Positions 55,130-64,000 are shown, numbered from the stretch's first letter. The stretch is 64,000 nt of DNA from Glaciimonas sp. PAMC28666 (GCF_016917355.1 NZ_CP070304.1:1674001-1738000); one strand, 5' to 3'. Notes: generated by a model from the sequence alone, not told the origin. Made by a program: numbers and translations.

Positions 55130-55588
55130 GGTTCTACTGTATCGCTAAGATTGGACAAAAACAAGTTGCTAAACCATTTACAAATTTACAAAAACAGCAG
55201 CAGGCAAGAAAAACCCGAAGATACCGCGATATTGAAGGCGAATAAAGCTGAATTCGCAAAGAATAGAGGGGAAACTCCTTTAACTCTGAAATATGTTCCG
55301 TTAGACCATGATTTGCAGATATTTTCATATCAGTATCGCAGGAATTAACAAATGCTGCCGAAAGTGTCATTCCGACATCACGCCACCTTGATGCTGCGAA
55401 AATCGATTCAGATAGCTGGAGTTAGCCTGCCGCTGGGGCTTTCGTCGCCGTATTAGCACAGCGCTGCGTTGCCAGCGTCATCTGCGTTATGAGTAGCCTG
55501 ATAGGAGCGGGGCATAAATACGAAAGGACAAGGATTCTCTCAAAAATCCAAAAAATTGGGATACGTACTTTTCACAAAAGTTTCTTTG
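55130..55588. other. Intergenic region between smg and dprA
   Basis: These 459 bases interrupt an otherwise tight cluster. The part at 55150-55350 is AT-rich on the plus strand and holds a 65-residue open frame (MDKNKLLNHLQIYKNSSRQEKPEDTAIL...) with Lys/Asn-rich codons, unlike the neighbours. I do not recognise it and see no ribosome site, so it is not called as a gene. It may be an inserted or decaying piece. Confidence 0.4.
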
Positions 55589-56935
55589 TTACTTGCCGAT
55601 GCGTCGATAAACGCCTCCGGGAAGCAGTTCCACAAACCCGTCTAACTCCAGCGTAAGTAGTTGTGCATTTAAAAGTGCGGTATTAATACCGGTTCGCGCC
55701 GCCAACATATCGATACTGGCCGGGTCGAAGCCTAACGCCTCCAACAGCGGATCGCCGGAACTGCCGCCACTAACGCCACAAACGCCACTAACGCCCGTAT
55801 TTTCTGGCAAATCGGAAACAAACAGCGGCAAGGATGATGACGCCGAAACCAATCCCGCCTGGTTCAAAACGGTTGTGGCCAGGCGCCCATATGATGCTAT
55901 CGCTTGCATTTCCTCCAGGATATCTTGCGCCGATTCGACCAACTTTGCGCCTTGTTTAATTAATTGATGGCAGCCTTTCGATAGCGGCGAATGGATAGAC
56001 CCCGGAATCGCAAAAACGTCCCGTCCTTGCTCCGCCGCCATCCGGGCGGTAATCAACGAGCCCGACTGCGCGGCGGCTTCCACCACTAAAACCCCAGAAG
56101 ACAAACCTGAAATAATGCGGTTCCGACGTGGGAAGTTGGCAGCAATGCCCGACATGCCTAGCGGGTACTCACTAACTATGCAGCCAATTTCCGCAATGCG
56201 ATGCGCCAGACTTCGGTTGCGTGAGGGATAAACAATATCGGCACCGGTGCCGATCACGGCGACCGTACTGCCGCCATCTGGATTGCTCTCCATGTTGCGC
56301 AATGCGCCGTTATGGGCGGCACTGTCTATTCCTAGCGCCAGACCGGAAATAATCGTCAGTCCCCGTTGGCTCAAAATCTCCGAAAATCGCTCAGCATTCG
56401 CATTCCCTTGCAGCGTGGCATTGCGACTGCCGACCACGGCCAGGGAAGACCTCGTCAATAGCTCGACGCGGCCTTTCACGTACAAAATTAACGGCGGATC
56501 GGCGATATTAAGCAAGTTCGCCGGATAGTCGTTGTCCGCCAACGTCAGAATCCGGTTTCCTTTTTCTTGCGCCCACATCAATGCACACTCAATACGTGTT
56601 TTGGCGAGGTCCGTTAATGGCGCTAAAAGAATTAGCGCAATTTTATGCGACACAACGTTCTGAAGAGCCGCCAGTGAGCTGGAAAAAATATTAGCTGGCA
56701 GTCCGAAGGCTGCCATCAGACGGCGCGCCGTGGATGACCCCACACCATCGCATTGCTCCAGCCTCAGCCAGTCCGCGAGATCGGCCGGCCATGAAGGCTG
56801 ACCGATCTCCGCTCGCATGGGCGGTTGGGAGAGTGTGATCGCCTCGGCGGCGGGGGCGCTCAATTCAGCTATGGGATCAACGGAAATTTCCGCTGCATCG
56901 TGCGGTATTTCAAGGTGTAATTTTGTTGGCAACAA
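55589..56935 (-). CDS. dprA: DNA-processing protein DprA (Smf)
   Basis: DprA protects incoming single-stranded DNA and loads RecA in natural transformation. The 448 residues have an N-terminal SAM-like part (WLRLEQCDGVGSSTARRLMAAFGLPANIF), the Rossmann core SLAVVGSRNATLQGNANAERFSEILSQRGLTIISGLALGIDSAAHNGAL, then VAVIGTGADIVYPSRNRSLAHRIAEIGCIVSEYPLG, RRNRIISGLSSGVLVVEAAAQSGSLITARMAAEQGRDVFAIPGS and a C-terminal winged helix. A linker near residues 380-395 has the 9-bp repeat at 55765-55791 (GVSGVCGVSGG). No other competence gene is in the window. Confidence 0.94.
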   Translation of the reverse strand: MLPTKLHLEIPHDAAEISVDPIAELSAPAAEAITLSQPPMRAEIGQPSWPADLADWLRLEQCDGVGSSTARRLMAAFGLPANIFSSSLAALQNVVSHKIALILLAPLTDLAKTRIECALMWAQEKGNRILTLADNDYPANLLNIADPPLILYVKGRVELLTRSSLAVVGSRNATLQGNANAERFSEILSQRGLTIISGLALGIDSAAHNGALRNMESNPDGGSTVAVIGTGADIVYPSRNRSLAHRIAEIGCIVSEYPLGMSGIAANFPRRNRIISGLSSGVLVVEAAAQSGSLITARMAAEQGRDVFAIPGSIHSPLSKGCHQLIKQGAKLVESAQDILEEMQAIASYGRLATTVLNQAGLVSASSSLPLFVSDLPENTGVSGVCGVSGGSSGDPLLEALGFDPASIDMLAARTGINTALLNAQLLTLELDGFVELLPGGVYRRIGK

Positions 56936-56944
56936 TGCGCGTCC

Positions 56945-58021
56945 CTATTCTGGTGACCTGGCAATATCACCCACCTCGACTGTGTCGCGTACCTGCATGA
57001 TTAATGCGTAAGAAATATGCTTGAATATGCGGAAGACAAATAGCGTTCCGTATTGCTCATCCGGAAGTTTGACCGCTTTTTTGGCATCCAGAGGATCGGC
57101 GATAGTTTTGCCAAAACGATATAGCTGCAACACGTTTCCGACCTCCATGTGATCGTCTGATCCCTGATTAATGGTGACAATCTGATTCTGACCGGCATTT
57201 GCAACGCCGCCGTAAATGGACACTATGCGCGCATTGACGTCGCCCTCTGGCGCGTGCGGTACGTAGTTCAGCACAGGGGTGATTGGCATTGCGACCAAAC
57301 GATCTCCAACACCCATCTCCTCTTTAGACTCAACGACGCGGAAGGTATGCGCTTCATTTTCTACCTTGCCGGCACGCTCCAGCTTCAGGGATCCCAAATA
57401 CACCGCTTCATACGCGATGACTTTGCCTGTGACCGGATCGTTCAACGCCTTGCCGGGACGGAAAGCCTGAAACGAAGTCCCATCTTTAAGATCCCCCCGC
57501 ACGTAAGCAAGGTCATTGCGGCCCAGATTCACATGCCCCTCTTGCACAGCAACGATATGCGGAGCGTCCTTTAATCCGTCTTCTTCAATAATCAACGGCT
57601 GCGACAGAAACGGTGCAATTTCTTCAGCAGGAATCGCAGAGATGGCTTCTCGCCCCAATCCCTCTACCCGCATGTGTGGTGACATTTTGATCGTATCAGA
57701 GCTGCCGCCACCAGTGGGCGTGCCGAGCCGAAGCCGGCCTGCTGCCCGGTCAAAATAGACAATCTGTCCCGGATAGATCCAGTGAGGATTGCGAATTTGC
57801 TCCCGGTTCATCCCCCACACTTGCGGCCAACACCACGCATTCTGTAAAAAATGACCTGAAATCCCCCACAGCGTGTCGCCGCGCACAACGACGTGCTGGT
57901 CCGGCGCATCCGGCAAAAATGCACAACGCGCCTTTGCCGGCGTCTGCGCGTGTACGGCTGGCAAAATGCTAATGCCAGCGACAAAAGCAAAAAGGAGGGC
58001 AGCTGTGCTAAACTTTTTCAT
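56945..58021 (-). CDS. Exported LysM-domain protein
   Basis: This 358-residue protein has a signal peptide (MKKFSTAALLFAFVAGISILPAVHAQTP) and one LysM domain (HVVVRGDTLWGISGHFLQNAWCWPQVWGMNREQIRNPHWIYPGQIVYFD), then about 250 residues without a recognised domain that include YVRGDLKDGTSFQAFRPGKALNDPVTGKVIAYEAVYLG. LysM binds peptidoglycan, so the protein probably sits at the cell wall. The start at 58021 (GGAAAAAAC ATG) is chosen over an upstream frame to 58057. It ends nine bases before dprA and is probably in one operon with it. Confidence 0.9.
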   Translation of the reverse strand: MKKFSTAALLFAFVAGISILPAVHAQTPAKARCAFLPDAPDQHVVVRGDTLWGISGHFLQNAWCWPQVWGMNREQIRNPHWIYPGQIVYFDRAAGRLRLGTPTGGGSSDTIKMSPHMRVEGLGREAISAIPAEEIAPFLSQPLIIEEDGLKDAPHIVAVQEGHVNLGRNDLAYVRGDLKDGTSFQAFRPGKALNDPVTGKVIAYEAVYLGSLKLERAGKVENEAHTFRVVESKEEMGVGDRLVAMPITPVLNYVPHAPEGDVNARIVSIYGGVANAGQNQIVTINQGSDDHMEVGNVLQLYRFGKTIADPLDAKKAVKLPDEQYGTLFVFRIFKHISYALIMQVRDTVEVGDIARSPE

Positions 58022-58367
58022 GTTTTTTCCGGTGAATGTGACGTTAAGCCTGCGCATGCCAGCGCATTAATGCGCACCAATCAGCTCCACAAAACCCGAC
58101 TTCAGACCGCAAAGCGCTTAGCGCACTGGGTCTGGTGCATCAAATTTCAGTCGTTTGGTAGTTGATCTGGAACGTGAGGACAACTAATGCGATAACAGGA
58201 ATCGGCTAACAAAATCGCAATTACGTGGTTTGGCGCGTAAAATAACGCTATAAACGGTCGTAATACTGTTAAAAAGTTTGCCAAAGCGCATTAAATTTTG
58301 CCTAAGAATGCTGAAACTAGCAAGTGATAAACCATTATCAAATTGTCGGATTGTTGTCCAGAATCGT
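58022..58367. other. Divergent intergenic region between LysM gene and def
   Basis: No gene is seen here. It must hold the promoters for the LysM-dprA-smg-topB direction (minus) and the def direction (plus). No operator palindrome was identified. Confidence 0.5.
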
Positions 58368-58898
58368 ATGTCCCTACTAAATATATTGCGCTATCCTGAT
58401 GCCCGCCTGCATAAAATTGCACGCCCTGTGACCGTTTTCGACGAGCGCTTGAAACGGTTAATTGCTGACATGGCTGAAACCATGTACGAAGCACCCGGCG
58501 TAGGCCTTGCGGCTTCGCAGGTCGATGTCCACGAGCAACTTTTGGTGATTGATACTTCCGACACAGGTAAAGAGTTGCGGGTTTTTATTAACCCGGAAAT
58601 CCTCTGGGCCAGTGAGGAACGACAAATTTACGACGAGGGCTGCCTCTCGGTACCGGGCGTGTACGACGGCGTCGAACGTCCGGCGCGCATTAAAGTGCGC
58701 GCTCTGGATGCGAATGGAAAATCATTTGAAGTGGATGCAGAAGGTTTGCTTGCGGTCTGTATTCAGCACGAAATGGACCATTTAAAAGGCAAAATGTTTG
58801 TCGAATATCTATCGCCACTGAAGCGCAATCGCATTAAAGCGAAAATGCTAAAAGAAGAACGCGAACTAAAACGCGACAAACAATATGCGAATCGGTAA
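58368..58898 (+). CDS. def: Peptide deformylase
   Basis: Def removes the formyl group from the N-terminal Met of new proteins. The 176 residues have the three family motifs [13 protein letters not shown] and QHEMDHLKG, with the Cys and two His as metal ligands. The chosen ATG at 58368 ([21 protein letters not shown]) matches homologues; the frame begins at 58278. fmt follows 300 bases later, as usual. Confidence 0.96.
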   Translation: MSLLNILRYPDARLHKIARPVTVFDERLKRLIADMAETMYEAPGVGLAASQVDVHEQLLVIDTSDTGKELRVFINPEILWASEERQIYDEGCLSVPGVYDGVERPARIKVRALDANGKSFEVDAEGLLAVCIQHEMDHLKGKMFVEYLSPLKRNRIKAKMLKEERELKRDKQYANR

Positions 58899-59201
58899 TA
58901 CAAGGTGCGGGTCAAAGTCTAGTGAAATACTTAAGCTTCTGTGTGGTTAATTTGAGTACGTTCGACCACTAACGGCCTCCGTAGTTACTTGCAACGTCCT
59001 ACTTGCTGTTTCAAGGACCACATTCGGCGCGCTGACTACATTAATTGGCAGCGCCGCTAAAAGGCCACCCCACGGTCGCCTCGACCTGACGCGACAATGC
59101 CAGGTCTGGCAACCCTCTGTGTTTTGGATATCGCTACAAAAAATTGTTCTGTTAAACCGTTCATTGCAGCAAATCCAGCGCATCCGTAATAAAATCCCGG
59201 C
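58899..59201. other. Intergenic region between def and fmt
   Basis: No gene, terminator or other signal was recognised in these 300 bases. The gap is longer than usual for a def-fmt pair. Confidence 0.5.
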
Positions 59202-60164
59202 ATGAAAATAATTTTTGCCGGCACCCCGGAATTCGCCGCCGTTGCGCTCAAAGCCCTGCACGATGCAGGTCATGCGATCACGCTGGTGCTCACCCAACCC
59301 GATCGACCTGCGGGGCGCGGCATGCAATTACATGCTTCGGCCGTAAAACAGTTTGCGCTCGCGCATAACATTCCGGTTGCTCAGCCTGTCTCGCTACGAC
59401 TAGATGGCAAATATCCCGACATTGCCCGGGAAGCCCACGCTCTGCTGCAAGCAACGCCGCATGACGTGATGATCGTTGCCGCCTACGGTTTGATTCTGCC
59501 GCTCAGTGTCCTGTCAATTCCGACCCAAGGCTGCATCAACATTCACGGCTCCGTCCTGCCGCGATGGCGCGGCGCGGCACCAATTCACCGCGCCATTGAA
59601 GCCGGTGACATTGAAACCGGCGTTACCATCATGCAGATGGAACAAGGTCTAGATACCGGTCCGATGATGTTGGTCAAGCGCATAACGATTGACGCGCACG
59701 ACACAACCGGAATTTTGCATGACAAGCTAGCCGCGCTTGGGGCCGAAATGATCGTGGACGCAATGGCACGGCTGGAGAAAAACCAGCTAACAGCGACCGC
59801 GCAGCCGGAGACAGGCGTCACTTATGCGGCAAAGATTACAAAAGAAGAAGCAGCCTTAGACTTTAATTTAGCCGCCGATATTCTGGAACGAAAAATTCGG
59901 GCGTTCAATCCCTTTCCGGGAGCCTTTGCTACATTTGGCGGTGTAGTACTCAAAATATGGGGTGCGGAGGTCGTTACTGAAGACTACTCAAAGGCGCAAT
60001 TTAGTGCGGGGGAGATTATCCATGCCGACACGCAGAATGGTGTCGTCGTGGCGTGTGGGATGGACGCCTTGCGACTAACTATTCTGCAAAAACCGGGCGG
60101 TAAACGCTTGCCAGCGACGGAGTTTCTGCGGGCGTTTCCGATGATAGACGGGCAATTTTTTTAA
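59202..60164 (+). CDS. fmt: Methionyl-tRNA formyltransferase
   Basis: Fmt formylates the amino group of Met-tRNA for initiation. The 320 residues start [24 protein letters not shown], with the formyl-donor site [47 protein letters not shown] and the catalytic Asn, His and Asp. The C-terminal tRNA-binding domain runs from about 205 ([37 protein letters not shown]). The stop is followed by a terminator at 60234-60263. Confidence 0.97.
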   Translation: MKIIFAGTPEFAAVALKALHDAGHAITLVLTQPDRPAGRGMQLHASAVKQFALAHNIPVAQPVSLRLDGKYPDIAREAHALLQATPHDVMIVAAYGLILPLSVLSIPTQGCINIHGSVLPRWRGAAPIHRAIEAGDIETGVTIMQMEQGLDTGPMMLVKRITIDAHDTTGILHDKLAALGAEMIVDAMARLEKNQLTATAQPETGVTYAAKITKEEAALDFNLAADILERKIRAFNPFPGAFATFGGVVLKIWGAEVVTEDYSKAQFSAGEIIHADTQNGVVVACGMDALRLTILQKPGGKRLPATEFLRAFPMIDGQFF

Positions 60165-60233
60165 TAATCAAAGGTTCCTGCCGCACTAATTTCGGTTGGC
60201 TTTATTTGGCCCTTAATCTGCCTGATCCAGGCT

Positions 60234-60263
60234 AAAGCCCACCAGCGTGGAGCTGGCGGCTTT
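60234..60263. terminator. Hairpin between convergent fmt and the orphan gene
   Basis: AAAGCC...CCAGC (60234-60246) and GCTGG...GGCTTT (60252-60263) form a long, slightly bulged stem with loop GTGGA. A and T flanks are short. It lies between convergent genes and probably serves both. Confidence 0.7.
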
Positions 60264-60329
60264 AACCCTGCTTCACTCGCGAATTAAGAACGCGAAACTA
60301 AAGTCCAAAACGAATGAAAGCGTTTCAGG

Positions 60330-62753
60330 CTACCACCTCGGAACAATTTCCGAATTAAACAGCACATTAGAATCAGCAGTAGCCAACCGGGCCGGCCGCA
60401 TCGCAAAGGAACGCTCAAAGTCAACCCGGACCCTTGCGCTTTTAACGTCCTTCCCGTTAACCGAAATACTTGGGATCCACTTCGGTTGGTCATCGGAAGC
60501 AGGGAAATAAGCCTCGGCAACCTGCTTATCCCCATCAAAGAGATTTTCGGTATAGACCCCGATACTGAGCCCTTGATTAATTTTCGCCGAACGAATTCGG
60601 CCCTTAAACCCGCCATCCTTAAGAAGACTTAGGTCCTTATAATCGCCCACTCCGAGCTTCAAACTATTGCCTTTATAATTATATTCGTCGAAGACTTGTA
60701 TGTACCAATCCTCCGTGCTCGGGCCCCAACTAAAGTAATCACAATAGTATCTGATGTCCGCCGCTGAATCATCTGTCGCCCATTTATAGCGGTCGATAAC
60801 GACTTGATATTTAGCTTGAAATTTGCCATCAAACAGTTTTTCGATGGCTGAAGGAAAATTCTTCCCATTTTTTCCTACGATAGCGTTATGCGTATTCACT
60901 GCCGCGTCATATAACTCACATAGTGTACGAAGGCCGGTAGATAAGGTTATAAAATATCGTATGCGCTCATCTAGATAACGACAGGCATTTCTAACGCCAT
61001 CCTCTTTGTTAAGGAGTGGTACGCTCAACATAAGGTTATGTCGCTCGTCCATCACAACGTAATACCAATTTTGCTGAAAAATACTACCCACTCGCCAATA
61101 ATTCACACGAATTTTTTGTCCTTCAATGTTATTCCAGGCTGCGTCGATAAGTTTTTCAAGATAAAGATACGTCTCGTTATAAAACTTCTCGATAAGGCCT
61201 TGAATGGTGGCGCTGCCTGGCGCAACCCCTAGTGCGGAATGCAAAATATTTACGCGCATACCAAAAAATGGTTCAAAGAATGGATGGGCTTTGTAGAACA
61301 CATCGCCATGAGGGTTGTACAGCATTCCTTGCATCTCATTGCTGCTTGAGAGCAACGATTCCCACTCTGAAAGCGATTGAGATCCTTTTTGCCCAACTAT
61401 CTCATACCGCAATTTATAATCTTCTGCCACATGCTTTAACTTCTGCTCGATCTCATGGCGTTCCTTATTTTCCAATTCCTCTTTAATTTGTTTTCTGATC
61501 TCATCAATCACTTTATCCCATGTGATCGCGTCGGGGTCTGGAAACAATAGGGCATAAAGAGGCAACAGAAGAACGGCGAAGCCCGTGCTATAGGCTGCGC
61601 CAATGTATGCGGAGGACAACCATTTTGACTTGGTGAGAAAAGCACGACCAAAATTTACAGGTACGGCTTTTGCGAGGTCTTCAGCAATATCGGGAGTAAA
61701 CCGAAGTCCTTTTTTTCCCTCTTGTTGCTTGCCAGGATAATATCGCTCCCACGCGCTGTCTAATATCAGCTTGCTTGCGCTACGCGTGACGTTCTGTGTC
61801 GGATCAGGATGTACGCCTCCGACCACGAGCCTTACCTGTTCATAAGACGACACCGCAAAATTTCCAACCTTCTGGGACACCCCATAGCCCATTTTAAAAT
61901 GTATAGCGTGTAAATAAGTATCAGCAATTTGCGTCCGAAGGGAAACAAGCGCCTCCTCAAGTGAACCGGCGTACTCATTAAACTCGACCCACTCGGTCAA
62001 AGACTCGCGATATCGAGCATCATAGACGTAGCCCACATTGCTGGTTGGGCCGCCCAATTGAAGTTGTATATCTTGCTGGCGCGCACGTACGGCACTATCC
62101 ATAGCGCGGTATAGGTAGGCTTCCATTTGATAGACAAACTGAGAAATCACGCCCGATCTTGGATCAAATATCCCGACAGTCGCTGCCGATTGGAGGGCCG
62201 TCAATGCAAGCGATACAAAACGAGGAAAGTAAAAAAAAGTGTGATGCGGTGAGCGCTCTATTTGAAAAATCTGCTTGTCGCCATCCTCTATCAATGCAAG
62301 ACAAGGATAAAGTGTGGAGTAGATAAGTTGTTGAGATTCCTCGCTGGCGTCGTCTATATGGCCATGGCGCAGGAAGCTGGCAAGATGACCTTCCAAGGCA
62401 GTTAATATTGCCTCAATCGGTTCCTCCTGCGGCGATGACGTTACGCCGATTGCTTGCTTTATCGTCTCTGTAACATGCTCCCAGGCGTGCTTCTCCGGGA
62501 AGCCGGTCAAAAATTTATCGGTGCTCCGTTTTAGCCTCCGATGGGCGCTATCGTCTCCGAGGAAGATACCTATTACATGATCAACCGTATTAGCTGTCAA
62601 AGTGGGAATAGCATGATGATGTGTTGCCGTTAAAGCGAGCGACGAGCTTTGTTCTGCGTTCAATTTAAACTCCTTGAGGTAATTTACGTTGAAATACGGT
62701 ACGGCTTGAGCTGAGTTAAACGATTTTTTGTGACACACCTCCTTTCCAGCCAT
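60330..62753 (-). CDS. Orphan large protein with a C-terminal beta/gamma-crystallin-like region
   Basis: I do not recognise the first 650 residues. They are mostly helical, with a hydrophobic segment near 385-410 (WLSSAYIGAAYSTGFAVLLLPLYALLF) followed by a Lys/Glu-rich helix (VIDEIRKQIKEELENKERHEIEQKLKHVAEDY). Residues about 690-760 (WYIQVFDEYNYKGNSLKLGVGDYKDLSLL...GFKGRIRSAKINQGLSIGVYTENLF) match the beta/gamma-crystallin pattern; the typical calcium-site residues are not evident. No signal peptide. The first ATG (62753) has no ribosome site; a TTG at 62663 has AAGGAG six bases before it and would give 777 residues. A+T content is higher than in the neighbours, suggesting transfer. A pore-forming toxin is one option, unproven. 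Confidence 0.75.
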   Translation of the reverse strand: MAGKEVCHKKSFNSAQAVPYFNVNYLKEFKLNAEQSSSLALTATHHHAIPTLTANTVDHVIGIFLGDDSAHRRLKRSTDKFLTGFPEKHAWEHVTETIKQAIGVTSSPQEEPIEAILTALEGHLASFLRHGHIDDASEESQQLIYSTLYPCLALIEDGDKQIFQIERSPHHTFFYFPRFVSLALTALQSAATVGIFDPRSGVISQFVYQMEAYLYRAMDSAVRARQQDIQLQLGGPTSNVGYVYDARYRESLTEWVEFNEYAGSLEEALVSLRTQIADTYLHAIHFKMGYGVSQKVGNFAVSSYEQVRLVVGGVHPDPTQNVTRSASKLILDSAWERYYPGKQQEGKKGLRFTPDIAEDLAKAVPVNFGRAFLTKSKWLSSAYIGAAYSTGFAVLLLPLYALLFPDPDAITWDKVIDEIRKQIKEELENKERHEIEQKLKHVAEDYKLRYEIVGQKGSQSLSEWESLLSSSNEMQGMLYNPHGDVFYKAHPFFEPFFGMRVNILHSALGVAPGSATIQGLIEKFYNETYLYLEKLIDAAWNNIEGQKIRVNYWRVGSIFQQNWYYVVMDERHNLMLSVPLLNKEDGVRNACRYLDERIRYFITLSTGLRTLCELYDAAVNTHNAIVGKNGKNFPSAIEKLFDGKFQAKYQVVIDRYKWATDDSAADIRYYCDYFSWGPSTEDWYIQVFDEYNYKGNSLKLGVGDYKDLSLLKDGGFKGRIRSAKINQGLSIGVYTENLFDGDKQVAEAYFPASDDQPKWIPSISVNGKDVKSARVRVDFERSFAMRPARLATADSNVLFNSEIVPRW

Positions 62754-62798
62754 AAAAATATGTGGATCGTAAACGCGGTGCTACGTATCCATCTGCAC

Positions 62799-62834
62799 AA
62801 CGATAAAGTGCGGCGAACCGCCGGATTTATCGTT
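62799..62834. promoter_or_regulatory. 36-base inverted repeat upstream of the orphan gene
   Basis: AACGATAAA (62799-62807) and its perfect complement TTTATCGTT (62826-62834) enclose a second hairpin GCGG-CGAA-CCGC (62810-62821). It lies 46 bases upstream of the first ATG of the orphan gene. It could be an operator or an RNA hairpin in its leader; no T-run follows. Confidence 0.6.
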
Positions 62835-63778
62835 CATCCAGCATCATTTATTGCATCTGCAGGAGTACGCCTGAACGCTTAACAGTCAACCAAGGCGGTC
62901 TATTTTCGAAGGGAGAAACTTTGGAGCGACAAAAAGCACCCTGCTGCTATAAAGCGTTACAGAAGGTTAAAGATTTGTAGCGGATAATTCGTCAGAAACG
63001 CGGGGCTGATGCCCTGCAAACAGGTTGGCTGCCGACGCGCGCAGTAGGCTAGGCGCGACGGATAACCGCCAAAAATTTACGTGGTTCACCACCAATAGCT
63101 TTACACCAACCAAGGATGTTGGGCTATCTGGATAAACGCATTGATTTGTCAGAAAATCTAATCTCTGCGCGCGATACAAATTTCAATCCCGGCGAGCGGA
63201 CACCAAGACTTTCTACCGGTGCTCAATGTCAAAATTGTAAATGGATCGGATGAAAAAATGCCCAAGAATATCCTCGTAAAATACGTGGGAATCTTGAGAT
63301 TGCTGACAGCCATCTTTCCTATTTTTTCAGATGGAGGATCTGATCCGCGCCAACAGGAATCGAGTATAGTTCACGCGATAAATTTCCGTCAAGAAATATC
63401 TTTGGTCGTTTCTAAGAAATTTCTTGGATATGCGAAAGCCGTATAAAGGCGCATTCCTTAACCTTTTTTTCTGATTTCAAACGAGGAAGATAAGGCGTAA
63501 TAAGGACGCTGAGAGGGAATCAATTGAGGTTTCGCGACGGAACGCTAACAGTTACGCTGTGCTCCGAGTTCGGTCTCCGAAGGTAACTTTTCTTCCGTTT
63601 CAACGGAACCCGCTGGCGCATGCTTCAGCACCGCATCGGGGCCGGCTGACTCCGCGGTTTGATCGCTCTGTTCAGGTCTTTGATTTCTGCATCTTACGTC
63701 CCTATATTGATGACGCAGAGCTTAGGGTCACAACATAAATCGGGGGGAGCGGGCGATGACGGTTGGAAATTGCCGACT
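62835..63778. other. About 940 bases without a convincing gene
   Basis: No gene is supported between the orphan gene and phnM. Two short open frames (62967-63179 minus; 63219-63446 plus) have no family features. At about 63555-63722 the minus strand has an open stretch of about 58 codons after a stop, reading through LRHQYRDVRCRNQ and ending ETELGAQRNC; it looks protein-like but has no start codon and may be a remnant. A possible hairpin with T-run is at about 63450-63475 (AAGGCGCATTCCTTAACCTTTTTTT). Confidence 0.45.
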
Positions 63779-64000
63779 TCAAATAACCCGTTGTCCAGAT
63801 TTCCAAACCTGCAAAATTACCGGGATTTCATCGACTACGCGCACCCGTAAAAAATCCGCCCGCAAGCGGGGAGCAATTTCACCGCGATCAGCGAAGCCAA
63901 TCATACGCGCCGGATTGCGTGAGACGGTATTGACCGATTTCGACAAACTGAAACCCTCTTTTTGCAGCATGAATGCCGCGTGCAATAAACTGGCGGGCAC
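63779..64000 (-). CDS. phnM: PhnM-like amidohydrolase, C-terminal part (cut by window edge)
   Basis: The visible 73 residues are VPASLLHAAFML-like (PASLLHAAFMLQKEGFSLSKSVNTVSRNPARMIGFADRGEIAPRLRADFLRVRVVDEIPVILQVWKSGQRVI), the end of an amidohydrolase. The VTRNPAR...DRGEIAPGxRADLxRV pattern fits PhnM, alpha-D-ribose 1-methylphosphonate 5-triphosphate diphosphatase of phosphonate degradation. The frame continues beyond the window, so the start is unseen. Other phn genes would be expected beyond base 64000. Confidence 0.8.
   Translation of the reverse strand: MPASLLHAAFMLQKEGFSLSKSVNTVSRNPARMIGFADRGEIAPRLRADFLRVRVVDEIPVILQVWKSGQRVI

Noticed and set aside
63219-63446. Plus-strand 75-codon frame (MLNVKIVNGSDEK...)
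   Set aside because: No ribosome site or similarity was seen; kept only as part of the gene-poor stretch.
63659-63850. Plus-strand 63-codon frame overlapping the end of phnM
   Set aside because: It runs antisense through the phnM end and has no family features.
1-64000. CRISPR arrays, insertion sequences, integrases, rRNA and complete tRNA genes
   Set aside because: I looked for regularly spaced repeats, transposase motifs, terminal inverted repeats and tRNA arms; none was convincing.

Overview
The window looks like chromosome of a beta-proteobacterium of the order Burkholderiales, most like Oxalobacteraceae (Collimonas, Glaciimonas or Herminiimonas relatives). This rests on gene content and order (rhodanese-grxC-secB-gpsA, gpmA-envC-ctpA, fmt/def next to lysM-dprA-smg-topB, SlmA, a DUF3717-like protein, a PHB phasin) and on moderate GC. 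It is an inference from family recognition; the genus is not established.

Layout. 1-1.8 kb: end of hslV, then hslU. 2.0-2.5 kb: two tiny overlapping unknown genes. 2.9-6.2 kb (minus): rhodanese, grxC, secB, an SH3 protein and gpsA. 6.4-11.2 kb (plus): gpmA, envC-like activator, ctpA protease, moeB-type adenylyltransferase. 11.3-12.2 kb: a type II lumazine synthase behind an FMN riboswitch. 12.4-17.5 kb: a branched-chain amino-acid-type ABC importer with a fused LivM-LivG protein. 17.6-26.6 kb: slmA, a nucleotidase, a GumN-like protein, mnmC with a degenerate methyltransferase half, a large FAD protein, and a DODA dioxygenase with a divergent LysR regulator. 26.8-29.9 kb: phasin with paired operator-like sites, an M15 peptidase and a patatin lipase. 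36.9-39.7 kb: a B12-binding radical SAM protein, a DUF3717-like protein and a signal-less solute-binding protein. 39.9-46.5 kb: a complete ribose operon rbsBACRKD with a LacI-type operator. 46.7-51.4 kb: aminotransferase, prolyl aminopeptidase, Ada/AlkA fusion and ogt. 51.5-60.2 kb: topB with a histone-H1-like tail, smg, dprA, a LysM protein, def and fmt. 60.3-64 kb: an orphan 777-807 aa protein with a C-terminal beta/gamma-crystallin-like region, about 1 kb without a convincing gene, then the C-terminus of phnM.

The strongest accessory system is at 30.1-36.5 kb. It has TolC-like, C39-peptidase ABC and CvaA/HlyD-like genes on the minus strand. Facing away from them are two small genes whose products share an almost identical double-glycine leader (NLIxLxxxExxAVAGG) ahead of unrelated 56- and 47-residue tails. 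This is a self-contained type I secretion system with its own C39-cleaved peptides, that is, a putative two-peptide class II microcin locus. No immunity gene is obvious; a possible 28-residue membrane peptide lies just beyond the tolC-like gene. The second candidate for novelty is the orphan protein at 60.3-62.8 kb, which has a perfect 9-bp-arm inverted repeat upstream.

No insertion sequence, CRISPR array, rRNA or complete tRNA gene was recognised. Several short tandem repeats (9, 13 and 14 bp units) occur in and beside genes.
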